Part shown: piece after piece, positions 10,621 through 22,200 of the stretch
How the letters are laid out: every line of letters begins with the position of its first letter
How positions within the stretch are numbered: the first letter of the stretch is position 1
Assembly (NCBI GenBank): GCA_963921195.1
Contig: OY992536.1
Coordinates: 230,118,023 to 230,182,022 of the forward strand
Origin: Pegoplata infirma
Lineage: Eukaryota > Arthropoda > Insecta > Diptera > Anthomyiidae
Direction of reading: 5' to 3'
DNA length: 64,000 bases
The notes under the pieces: generated by a model
The model's database searches: none
Seen by the model: the letters and a program-made list of their open reading frames with translations, nothing else
What the model was told of the DNA's origin: nothing
Translations under genes and position numbers: made by a program

Positions 10621-10758
10621 AAAGCGGTTTATTGTCAACTAATAGAAGCCAATTTCACTCAAATTTGATTTGTGAGTTATTAAAGATTTGACAAAATATA
10701 GATCTAATCGGTCCATCGGACCCATTTTCCGGGAAACTCTGAAACTCTAATTTTCTTA

Positions 10759-11504
10759 CACTCAAAAAAAAAAAACTGTGAAGTTAGCAAAAAAAGCTTG
10801 TAAACCTACAAGAAAATTTGCTGATTTTGAACCCACAATTTTTTTGGTAAAGTTAGCAAAAACGTTTTGCTAAAAATTAGTTAACAGAAATTATTTTTAT
10901 TTCCACTTAGTTTATACACATTTGAGGACCCCATTGGGTTCGGACCCAATAGGTCCAGACCCCGATGGGCCTAGACCTAGTTGGGTTCCTTAAAAATCGT
11001 CATAGTTTTTGATCCAAAATTTGTGTCCGTTTCGCTCTACCTTGCTTAGTTTTTGAGATACGTGATTTTAGGGTATCACTGGGGTCTTGAGAATTAAAAA
11101 ACTCGATAACTTCAAAAATACTACTCGGAGAGCTTTTGGTTATTTTGCTGTCTTGTTCTACGCGAAAGTATGGAGATTCTAAGAACCAAAAATGCCCTCC
11201 ATTTTGCTCTATCTGGCTTAGTTTCCGAGATAGCGCCATTTTAAGTTTTCTGAAAATAAAAAAAAATTTACCATATATTTTTACTAATGTTAGCAAAAAA
11301 TCTTGTAAAAATGTTGTCAACTCAATTTCAAATTTAGCAAAAGAAATTAGTTCAAAGTTTGTTTAAAATTGCTAATGTGCTAAATGAAGTTTACAAGAAT
11401 TTTTTGCTAACATGCTAATCTCAACTAAAAATTTGCTAAAAGTTAGCTAACTAGCATTAGCAAAAAAAAAAATTAGTAAATCTACTAACGTATTTTTTTG
11501 AGTG
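10759..11504. mobile_element. TA-flanked MITE, CACTC family type 1, copy 1
   Basis: Inverted ends CACTCAAAAAAA / TTTTTTTGAGTG, each flanked by TA (10757-10758 and 11505-11506). This is as expected for a Tc1/mariner-type non-autonomous element. Interior blocks TTAGCAAAAAAAGCTTGTAA near both ends and a GACCCCATTGGGTTCGGACC block are shared with copies at 57218-58105 and 61729 onward. It lacks part of the interior found in the other copies. No transposase. Confidence 0.75.
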
Positions 11505-11588
11505 TACTTGTTTTTTAAATCAACTACTGAATCTCACATATAATTCGTTTTTAAAAATTTGCACAATTGGGAATTTTAGAGGATAGAT

Positions 11589-12229
11589 CATAGATGGGAA
11601 TTTTTCATTACCATTGAAATTTAATTACCATTGGTTGATATCAATGGTAATGAAAAAATTTTCATTACCATTCAATGGTAATTAAATTTTTTCAATTGAA
11701 AAAATAATTACTAATGGTAATGAAATGCACCAATTGTTGAAAAACACCAATTATAATTGGTTTCAAAACCATTGGTTTGCACATTTTTGTTTTCTTGAAA
11801 AGTTAAAAATTTAAACATCAAAGTATGTTTTTACAAAAAAAAATATGAAAATGTTTAAGTCAAAAAACAAAAAAAATAAAAATTTCAAATATTGTGTTAT
11901 ACAAAGGCAATCAATGTGTGTTTGGATTATAAAATGTGAAAAACTAAAACACCATATAACAAAAAACAACAGATTTTTCCAAATATTAACGATTTTGACA
12001 ATATTGTGACGACTTTTACTAATGGTAATTATTTTTTTTTAAGTGATGCCATACCAATGGTAATTATTTTTTTTTTAATTTTCATTAGTAATTAAATTGA
12101 TAAAACATTTAATTGGTACAATTGATACAACCAATGGTAATGAAAAAAATTTCATTACCATTGACATCAATTAAATGGTAATTAAACCATCAATTAATTG
12201 GTCACTTTAATTAATTAGTCCCATCTATG
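11589..12229. mobile_element. hAT-type MITE
   Basis: Inverted ends CATAGATGGGA / TCCCATCTATG are flanked by an exact 8-bp direct repeat GGATAGAT (11581-11588 and 12230-12237). The 8-bp target duplication is typical of the hAT superfamily. The arms are rich in ACCATTG/CAATGGT, as in TTCATTACCATTG. No ORF, so it depends on a transposase elsewhere. Confidence 0.85.
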
Positions 12230-12239
12230 GGATAGATAG

Positions 12240-12786
12240 AGGGTTTTGTTTCTTAAAATTATTAAGTACATGAATGAAAATTATCAGATAGAGGGGTTTG
12301 CATTTTAATAAAAATTATTTATTATGATTTCATTTATGACATCTATAAATTTTTAACGTGATTTATTAATGATAATGGCTTATAAAAAATTCCGAAATCG
12401 CGATTTTGGTCCACAGACTAAAATTTTTGTTTTATAATGCACAGAAGACATCCAAATTTTGAGCCATATTTTTCAAAAAAGTCAAACAAGAATTTTCAAA
12501 AAAAAAAAAAAATTAGCATCAGTGGACCAAAATCGTGGTTTTGGAATTTTGTTGATATATTCATGTTCAGCATGCAAAAATTAGTATGAAAACATGTAAG
12601 AGGGTTTTGCATTCAGAAAAATTAATTGTGTAAGAGATAGAGAAAACCAAAAATGCAAATAAAATAGCAAAAAAAAAAATATTTTAGTTCTGAATTTTAC
12701 ATCATAGATGAGGGCCGTTTTATTGAATATTTTGCCATCAAAAAGTCATTTTCGTGAAAATGGAAGATAGAGGGTTTTGAATATAG
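12240..12786. other. AT-rich intronic DNA with weak inverted blocks
   Basis: CGCGATTTTGGTCCACAG near 12400 and CAGTGGACCAAAATCG near 12525 are inverted, suggesting a small diverged fold-back element at about 12385-12550. The remainder was not recognised. Confidence 0.45.
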
Positions 12787-12872
12787 GCCCTCGATATACT
12801 TTATGGGGTCCTATACCAATATTTCGAGGTGTTACAAACGGAATGACAAACTCTATCATTAGAGTGGAGGGT
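12787..12872 (-). mobile_element. Helentron/DINE-like terminal fragment
   Basis: ATATACTTTATGGGGTCCTA, CAATATTTCGAGGTGTTACA and AGAGTGGAGGGTATAAAAA. This is the reverse of the element 5' end seen at 61864. Confidence 0.6.
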
Positions 12873-12874
12873 AT

Positions 12875-13050
12875 AAAAAGATAATTTGAAATTCGAAACA
12901 TATTTCGAAAGAGATTAATTAAAATTCGAAAATATTATTTAAAATTCCTGAAAGAGTAATTGAAATTCGAAACAGATATATTGAAATTAAAAAAAAAAAA
13001 CTCAATTAAAATTCGAAAAAGATCAATTGGAAATCTAAAAAATTAAATTG
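12875..13050. repeat. ATTCGAA-rich degenerate tandem repeat
   Basis: Repeats of (A/T)AATT(G/A)AAATTCGAAA at roughly 20-45 bp spacing, with units resembling those of the palindrome at 31151-31589. Confidence 0.55.
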
Positions 13051-14030
13051 TAAATTAAAAAATTAAATAATGGTTCATATTTGGACTAAAGTCTATAAAA
13101 ATTATGGCAAACATTTATGTAAAAAATACAAAAGCACAATCATAATTAAACAAAGTCGATGACAGTGATGTGTTGCGTTAACATTATAAAAATACTGACC
13201 GTGAACTTGAGTTTTTTTGTTTGTTTGTTGTTTCTGCTAATTTTGCACATTAAAAGCAGTGAAATATAACAAAAGATATACAAAAAAAAAAGTTGTTGAA
13301 AACAAAAAATGAGAATTATATAAAAATAAACAAAAAAATGCAAATCAAAACAGTAATGCCATTTTTCAAATTTTTCTTTAAATTGGGGGATTTGTGTAGA
13401 CCTAATAACAAATGGGGGATATATATTTACTCGAAATAGGACCCAATAAATAATATATTCTCATGATCCTTGATTGATTTTAAGACGTTTTAGCGATGCC
13501 CGTTTTTCTGCTGAAAGCACAATAACCATAAAAGAGGGCATCGAGAGCTGTGACGTATTAGGGTACTTAAAGTGCCTTAGCGACTTAAAGGGGAAAAAGT
13601 TTCTCAAAAAACTTGTGAGCGTTGTCATAAAAATAATTCAAATAATGCTACATTTGTTTTATCTTAACGTTGGGTTATCATAAAAAAATTAACTTTTTGT
13701 GAGGCAAAATGGGGTCCAATCATTGTAAATCCATCTAAAAACTTAAATTTTAGTATTATTGGGACTCAGAATTAAACTCGGAGGTTTTTAAAATAAAATC
13801 AAATATAATCGGGAGATTATTAAAAAACAAACCTGGCAACCCTATATGAAGAGAAACATAAAACAGAGATACCAAGAAAACAACAAAAAAACGACAAATG
13901 TAAACAAACATTAACAGGCAAATAAAAACAAACAAAAAAATTAACCTAAACACATTTTATAGACAATAATAAAATTACCAGACTTAAACTGCAGCACACT
14001 GGGACATAGATCGTATTTTCCAGCCAAAAG
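13051..14030. other. Intronic DNA, mostly unrecognised
   Basis: A short Helentron-like fragment (GATCCTTGATTGATTTTAAG, then GTTTTAGCGATG) lies at 13440-13510. Nothing else was recognised. ORFs lack protein-like features. Confidence 0.5.
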
Positions 14031-14034
14031 TCTT

Positions 14035-14725
14035 GCCACTTGTCGTAGCATGCCAAAAATTTGTGTCTCAAGTTTTCGGGGTCAACGATTTTAGAACTGA
14101 GCTCAAAAATTCAAAATGGCGGATCCAATATGGCGTCGAAATTTTTAAAAAGTGGTGCGATAAAAAAGAAAATTTGTGTCTAGAAGGTTTCATAGCCGCT
14201 GAATCATATTCAATGCCTAAAAATTCCAAATTAAAAATGGCGAATCCAATATGGCGGCGAAAACTTAAACAAATTGTAAGATTCGATCAAAAAATTTTAA
14301 AATTGTAATCTTAAAGTTTTCGGGGTCAACGATTTCAAAAATTAACTGAAAAATACAAAATTCAAAATGGAGAATCCAATATGGCGTCGAAAATTTGTAA
14401 AAGTAGTGCGATTTAAAAAAATGTATTTAGAAGGCTTTTAAGCCCGTAACTCCGAATTCAATAATTAAAAATACAAAATTTAAAATGGCAAATCTAATAT
14501 GGTGGCGCACACTTTAATAAATAGTAAGATTGGAATAAAAATTTGTGACGAGGCTTCCTTTCTTTGCTGAAATTAAAATCAATTGCTTAAGAATATTAAT
14601 CTTCTGGCGGATAAAATATGGCGGCACTGTCCAATTTGTTTGACGAAAGTGCGATTTTGATTGTGAATGTTTACGTCCATCCAAAAATTTGTTCCCTTAA
14701 AATATAAATTTAAAAATGGCGGATA
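14035..14725 (+). repeat. About 120-bp tandem repeat with ATGGCGG motifs
   Basis: Five to six diverged units recur at about 120-bp spacing, marked by AAAATGGCGGATCCAATATG-type blocks near 14116, 14235, 14363, 14483, 14605 and 14713. GTTTTCGGGGTCAACGATTT marks two of them. About eight ATGGC (GCCAT) pentamers are present. The long ORF across it is a by-product of the repeat. Confidence 0.7.
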
Positions 14726-14837
14726 TCGACGCTATAAAAAATGCTCTTTCCTTATCTCCTTAGTTCATGTGAAAGGCCCAGACGTTCTCTCGCATTAAAA
14801 TGTTTCATTCATTTAATAAATACAAAAATAAAAGGAT

Positions 14838-15140
14838 TTTATTGGAGGTTATTTTAGTCCCACAACGGGAACTTTTTTCCCCTTGTCCAATTTTGCCCAT
14901 TTATGAACATACATACCGTGAGACCATAAGACTTTTTGTGCCTCACTTCATGGGTCTAGCTGTATTGGTTCGGACTGTCCACTCACAAACGGACTGACGT
15001 ACAGGCAAAAGTACATCGCTAGAATCTCTTAAAATCGATCATGGATCAATAATATATACACTTTAAGGTGTCGTCCACCGATATTTAGTTGCATTACACA
15101 AAAAAGGTATACTCCACTATTGTGGTTGGAAGGTATAAAA
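14838..15140 (-). mobile_element. Helentron/DINE-like element, degenerate
   Basis: CGGGAACTTTTTTCCCC, then a CGGACTGACG remnant of the (GTCY) tract, ATCGATCATGGATCAATAAT, and an ending TTGTGGTTGGAAGGTATAAA. It is the same type as 60962-61673. Confidence 0.5.
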
Positions 15141-16249
15141 ATGTATAAAAAATTAATACGCATCTACAAAAATGGCTGCAGAATCTTCATTTATTAATAT
15201 GTGCAAAAATGTGTCACTTTTTTCGATAGCTTTTATTCCAATCTTTATACTGGCGTTACAAAAGATATCATATCACTTGCGGTTTGTCGCAATCTGCATT
15301 CGTAAGGTATATGATGAAAAAAAAATAAAATTTAACAGCCTCGCAACTTCAAATTTTCTAGTATTTTTATTTCGCTATTTTTTCACAATAATGCTTATTG
15401 TATTATCTTAAATACCACAAAAAAAATATAAATATTTCCACATGCAAAAAATCTTTAAATTTCAAAAGTTCAACTTCCCAATGTTCCTTTTTCCAAATAG
15501 CTTTTTTGAATTTGACGCTATGCAACTTGAGCAGGTGTAATCGGAAATTATAAAAATTTTAGGGGAGCTAGTTCCAAGTGTGCCCAACATAAAATTTTTT
15601 GCGAATTGCAAAATGTTACTTTTGGCCGGAAAATGCTTTCTGTGTCCCTCTGTGTGCAATGGTGACAAACAAAATATTAACGTTCCCAATTGATTTTTAC
15701 ATTTGGCCACAAAAAAAAATGTAAACAAAGCATTTAATATTGCCGGATAATTTGAATCTTCTACAATGTATCCCAGCAACATTTTTGATGGCCGGTTAAT
15801 ACGTTCAGTGCGTACACCGGTTCTATTTACAAATTATTCTATTGGACCAAATTAAAAAGTTTCCCCAAAAACCATTTCAAGAACTAGTTATAGAACTGGT
15901 TTTGCAGCAGGTATACGTATGATTTCAATTCCTTGAAATCGACTCAGATTTTGCGCTAACAAACAAGTTTAAGCATGTTTTTAAAAAATTTGCTAGGATA
16001 TATTGACATCATTTTGTACAAAAAAAGTTTTAAAAAATATAATATAAAAATATTGCTGTAACTTTGTTGCAAGTAGTAACAGTAGTTACTTGTAAATTGA
16101 CCATGTTGGGATTTAAACAAAAAAAAAAAAGCTAATAAAAAAACATTGGAGAGCAACAAGTGTTTTGATTACATACATAAACTGCATCGTAATATTTCAG
16201 CTATGTTTACAACTTAACATTGTGACAGATGTTCTCAATCTTTGGGTTT
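15141..16249. other. Intronic DNA, nothing recognised
   Basis: Two ORFs of 79 and 106 codons (15172-15411 +, 15462-15782 -) show no recognisable domain, are AT-driven and lack relatives in the window. This may be single-copy intron sequence. No RNA gene was recognised. Confidence 0.5.
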
Positions 16250-19200
16250 GGAAATTTCCAAAATCTAAGTTTTTTTCTATTGGAAAAATTTCTTAGAATC
16301 AGAGACAAATGTCACAGAATCTGATAATTTTCTTAGGAAAAATGTTTCACAATCTAAGACTTTTTCTGTAAGAAAAATGTCTCGGAATCTGAGACTTTTT
16401 CTAAAGAAAAATGTCTCAGAATCTGAGACTTTTCCTAAGGGGGAAATGTCTCACAATCAGAAGTTGAGACTTTTTCTATAGGAAAAATGTCTCAGAATCT
16501 GAGACTTTTTCCGCAGGAAAAATATTTTAGAGTCTGAGACTTTTTCTATAGAAAAAATGTCTCAGAATCTGATACTTTTTATATAAGAAAAATGTTTAAC
16601 TATCTGAGAATTTTTCCTAGGAAATTGTCTTGCAATTTGAGACTTTTTATATAAGAAAAATGTCTCAGTATCTGAGACTTTTTCTATAAGAAAAATGTCT
16701 TCGAATCTCAGACTTTTTCAATAAGAAAAATGTATTGGAATCTGAGACTTTTTCTATAAGAAAAATGTCTCAGAATCTGAGACTTTTTCTATAAGAAAAA
16801 TGTCTCAGAATCTGAGACTTTTTCTATAAGAAAAATGTCTCAGAATCTGAGACTTTTTCTATAAGAAAAATGTCTCAGAATCTGAGACTTTTTCTATAAG
16901 AAAAATGTCTCAGAATCTGAGACTTTTTCTATAAGAAAAATGTCTCAGAATCTGAGACTTTTTCTATAAGAAAAATGTCTCAGAATCTGAGACTTTTTCT
17001 ATAAAAAAAATGTCTCAGAATCTGAGACTTTTTCTATAAGAAAAATGTCTCAGAATCTGAGACTTTTTCTATAAGAAAAATGTCTCAGAATCTGAGACTT
17101 TTTCTATAAGAAAAATGTCTCAGAATCTGAGACTTTTTCTATAAGAAAAATGTCTCAGAATCTGTGACTTTTTCTATAAGAAAAATGTCTCAGAATCTGA
17201 GACTTTTTCTATAAGAAAAATGTCTCAGAATCTGAGACTTTTTCTATAAGAAAAATGTCTCAGAATCTGAAACTTTTTCTATAAGAAAAATGTCTCAGAA
17301 TCTGAGACTTTTTCTATAAGAAAAATATCTCAGAATCTGAGACTTTTTCTATAAGAAAAATGTCTCAGAATCTGAGACTTTTTCTATAAGAAAAATGTCT
17401 CAGAATCTGAGACTTTTTCTATAAGAAAAATGTCTCAGAATCTGAGACTTTTTCTATAAGAAAAATGTCTCAGAATCTGAGACTTTTTCTATAAGAAAAA
17501 TGTCTCAGAATCTGAGACTTTTTCTATAAGAAAAATGTCTCAGAATCTGAGACTTTTTCTATAAGAAAAATGTCTCAGAATCTGAGACTTTTTCTATAAG
17601 AAAAATGTCTCAGAATCTGAGACTTTTTCTATAAGAAAAATGTCTCAGAATCTGAGACTTTTTCTATAAGAAAAATGTCTCAGAATCTGAGACTTTTTCT
17701 ATAAGAAAAATGTCTCAGAATCTGAGACTTTTTCTATAAGAAAAATGTCTCAGAATCTGAGACTTTTTCTATAAGAAAAATGTCTCAGAATCTGAGACTT
17801 TTTCTATAAGAAAAATGTCTCAGAATCTGAGACTTTTTCTATAAGAAAAATGTCTCAGAATCTGAGACTTTTTCTATAAGAAAAATGTCTCAGAATCTGA
17901 GACTTTTTCTATAAGAAAAATGTCTCAGAATCTGAGACTTTTTCTATAAGAAAAATGTCTCAGAATCTGAGACTTTTTCTATAAGACTTTTTCTATAAGC
18001 AAAATGTCTCAGAATCTGAGACTTTTTCTATAAGAAAATGTCTCAGAATCTGAGATTTTTTCTATAAGAAAAATGTCTCAGAATCTGAGACTTTTTCTAT
18101 AAGATAAATGTCTCAGAATATGAGACTTTTTCTAAAGAAAAATGTCTCAGAATCTGAGACATTTTCTATAAGAAAAATGTCTCAGAATCTGAGACTTTTT
18201 CTATAAGAAAAATGTCTCAGAATCTGAGACTTTTTCTATAAGAAAAATGTCTCAGAATCTAAGACTTTTTCTATAAGAAAAATGTCTCAGAATCTGAGAC
18301 TGTTTCTATAAGAAAAATGTCTCAGAATCTGAGACTTTTTCTATAAGAAAAATGTCTCAGAATCTGAGACTTTTTCTATAAGAAAAATGTCTCAGAATCT
18401 GAGACTTTTTCTATAAGAAAAATGTCTCAGAATCTGAGACTTTTTCTATAAGAAAAATGTCTCAGAATCTGAGACTTTTTCTATAAGAAAAATGTCTCAG
18501 AATCTGAGACTTTTTCTATAAGAAAAATGTCTCAGAATCTGAGACTTTTTCTATAAGAAAAATGTCTCAGAATCTGAGACTTTTTCTATAACAAAAATGT
18601 CTCAGAATCTGAGACTTTTTCTATAAGAAAAATGTCTCAGAATCTGAGACTTTTTCTATAAGAAAAATGTCTCAGAATCTAAGACTTTTTCTATAAGAAA
18701 AATGTCTCAGAATCTGAGACTGTTTCTATAAGAAAAATGTCTCAGAATCTGAGACTTTTTCTATAAGAAAAATGTCTCAGAATCTGAGACTTTTTCTATA
18801 AGAAAAATGTCTCAGAATCTGAGACTTTTTCTATAAGAAAAATGTCTCAGAATCTGAGACTTTTTCTATAAGAAAAATGTCTCAGAATCTGAGACTTTTT
18901 CTATAAGAAAAATGTCTCAGAATCTGAGACTTTTTCTATAAGAAAAATGTCTCAGAATCTGAGACTTTTTCTATAAGAAAAATGTCTCAGAATCTGAGAC
19001 TTTTTCTATAAGAAAAATGTCTCAGAATCTGAGACTTTTTCTATAAGAAAAATGTCTCAGAATCTGAGACTTTTTCTATAAGAAAAATGTCTCAGAATCT
19101 GAGACTTTTTCTATAAGAAAAATGTCTCAGAATCTGAGACTTTTTCTATAAGAAAAATGTCTCAGAATCTGAGACTTTTTCTATAAGAAAAATGTCTCAG

Positions 19201-22200
19201 AATCTGAGACTTTTTCTATAAGAAAAATGTCTCAGAATCTGAGACTTTTTCTATAAGAAAAATGTCTCAGAATCTGAGACTTTTTCTATAAGACTTTTTC
19301 TATAAGCAAAATGTCTCAGAATCTGAGACTTTTTCTATAAGAAAAATGTCTCAGAATCTGAGACTTTTTCTATAAGAAAAATGTCTCAGAATCTGAGACT
19401 TTTTCTATAAGAAAAATGTCTCAGAATCTGAGACTTTTTCTATAAGAAAAATGTCTCAGAATCTGAGACTTTTTCTATAAGAAAAATGTCTCAGAATCTG
19501 AGACTTTTTCTATAAGAAAAATGTCTCAGAATCTGAGACTTTTTCTATAAGAAAAATGTCTCAGAATCTGAGACTTTTTCTATAAGAAAAATGTCTCAGA
19601 ATCTGAGACTTTTTCTATAAGAAAAATGTCTCAGAATCTGAGACTTTTTCTATAAGACTTTTTCTATAAGCAAAATGTCTCAGAATCTGAGACTTTTTCT
19701 ATAAGAAAATGTCTCAGAATCTGAGATTTTTTCTATAAGAAAAATGTCTCAGAATCTGAGACTTTTTCTATAAGATAAATGTCTCAGAATATGAGACTTT
19801 TTCTAAAGAAAAATGTCTCAGAATCTGAGACATTTTCTATAAGAAAAATGTCTCAGAATCTGAGACTTTTTCTATAAGAAAAATGTCTCAGAATCTGAGA
19901 CTTTTTCTATAAGAAAAATGTCTCAGAATCTAAGACTTTTTCTATAAGAAAAATGTCTCAGAATCTGAGACTGTTTCTATAAGAAAAATGTCTCAGAATC
20001 TGAGACTTTTTCTATAAGAAAAATGTCTCAGAACCTGAGACTTTTTCTATAAGAAAAATGTCTCAGAATCTGAGACTTTTTCTATAAGAAAAATGTCTCA
20101 GAATCTGAGACTTTTTCTATAAGAAAAATGTCTCAGAATCTGAGACTTTTTCTATAACAAAAATGTCTCAGAATCTGAGACTTTTTCTATAAGAAAAATG
20201 TCTCAGAATCTGAGACTTTTTCTATAAGAAAAATGTCTCAGAATCTAAGACTTTTTCTATAAGAAAAATGTCTCAGAATCTGAGACTGTTTCTATAAGAA
20301 AAATGTCTCAGAATCTGAGACTTTTTCTATAAGAAAAATGTCTCAGAATCTGAGACTTTTTCTATAAGAAAAATGTCTCAGAATCTGAGACTTTTTCTAT
20401 AAGAAAAATGTCTCAGAATCTGAGACTTTTTCTATAAGAAAAATGTCTCAGAATCTGAGACTTTTTCTATAACAAAAATGTCTCAGAATCTGAGACTTTT
20501 TCTATAAGAAAAATGTCTCAGAATCTGAGACTTTTTCTATAAGAAAAATGTCTCAGAATCTGAGACTTTTTCTATAAGAAAAATGTCTCAGAATCTGAGA
20601 CTTTTTCTATAAGAAAAATGTCTCAGAATCTGAGACTTTTTCTATAAGAAAAATGTCTCAGAATCTGAGACTTTTTCTATAAGAAAAATGTCTCAGAATC
20701 TGAGACTTTTTCTATAAGAAAAATGTCTCAGAATCTGAGACTTTTTCTATAAGAAAAATGTCTCAGAATCTGAGACTTTTTCTATAAGAAAAATGTCTCA
20801 GAATCTGAGACTTTTTCTATAAGAAAAATGTCTCAGAATCTGAGACTTTTTCTATAAGAAAAATGTCTCAGAATCTGAGACTTTTTCTATAAGAAAAATG
20901 TCTCAGAATCTGAGACTTTTTCTATAAGAAAAATGTCTCAGAATCTGAGACTTTTTCTATAAGAAAAATGTCTCAGAATCTGAGACTTTTTCTATAAGAA
21001 AAATGTCTCAGAATCTGAGACTTTTTCTATAAGAAAAATGTCTCAGAATCTGAGACTTTTTCTATAAGAAAAATGTCTCAGAATCTGAGACTTTTTCTAT
21101 AAGAAAAATGTCTCAGAATCTGAGACTTTTTCTATAAGAAAAATGTCTCAGAATCTGAGACTTTTTCTATAAGAAAAATGTCTCAGAACTTTTTCTATAA
21201 GAAAAATGTCTCAGAATCTGAGAATTTTTCTATAAGAAAAATGTCTCAGAACTTTTTCTATAAGAAAAATGTCTCAGAATCTGAGACTTTTTCTATAAGA
21301 AAAATGTCTCAGAATCTGACACTTTTTCTATAAGAAAAATGTCTCAGAATCTGAGACTTTTTCTATAAGAAAAATGTCTCAGAATCTGAGACTTTTTCTA
21401 TAAGAAAAATGTCTCAGAATCTGAGACTTTTTCTATAAGAAAAATGTCTCAGAATCTGAGACTTTTTCTATAAGAAAAATGTCTCAGAATCTGAGACTTT
21501 TTCTATAAGAAAAATGTCTCAGAATCTGAGACTTTTTCTATAAGAAAAATGTCTCAGAATCTGAGACTTTTTCTATAAGAAAAATGTCTCAGAATCTGAG
21601 ACTTTTTCTATAAGAAAAATGTCTCAGAATCTGAGACTTTTTCTATAAGAAAAATGTCTCAGAATCTGAGACTTTTTCTATAAGAAAAATGTCTCAGAAT
21701 CTGAGACTTTTTCTATAAGAAAAATGTCTCAGAATCTGAGACTTTTTCTATAAGAAAAATGTCTCAGAATCTGAGACTTTTTCTATAAGAAAAATGTCTC
21801 AGAATCTGAGACTTTTTCTATAAGAAAAATGTCTCAGAATCTGAGACTTTTTCTATAAGAAAAATGTCTCAGAATCTGAGACTTTTTCTATAAGAAAAAT
21901 GTCTCAGAATCTGAGACTTTTTCTATAAGAAAAATGTCTCAGAATCTGAGACTTTTTCTATAAGAAAAATGTCTCAGAATCTGAGACTTTTTCTATAAGA
22001 AAAATGTCTCAGAATCTGAGACTTTTTCTATAAGAAAAATGTCTCAGAATCTGAGACTTTTTCTATAAGAAAAATGTCTCAGAATCTGAGACTTTTTCTA
22101 TAAGAAAAATGTCTCAGAATCTGAGACTTTTTCTATAAGAAAAATGTCTCAGAATCTGAGACTTTTTCTATAAGAAAAATGTCTCAGAATCTGAGACTTT

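Noticed and set aside
13900..13908. GTAAACAA sites (also 15721, 48859, 50801) as FOXO autoregulatory elements
   Set aside because: Such 8-mers are expected by chance in AT-rich DNA of this length, two are paralogous repeat copies, and no cluster is seen.
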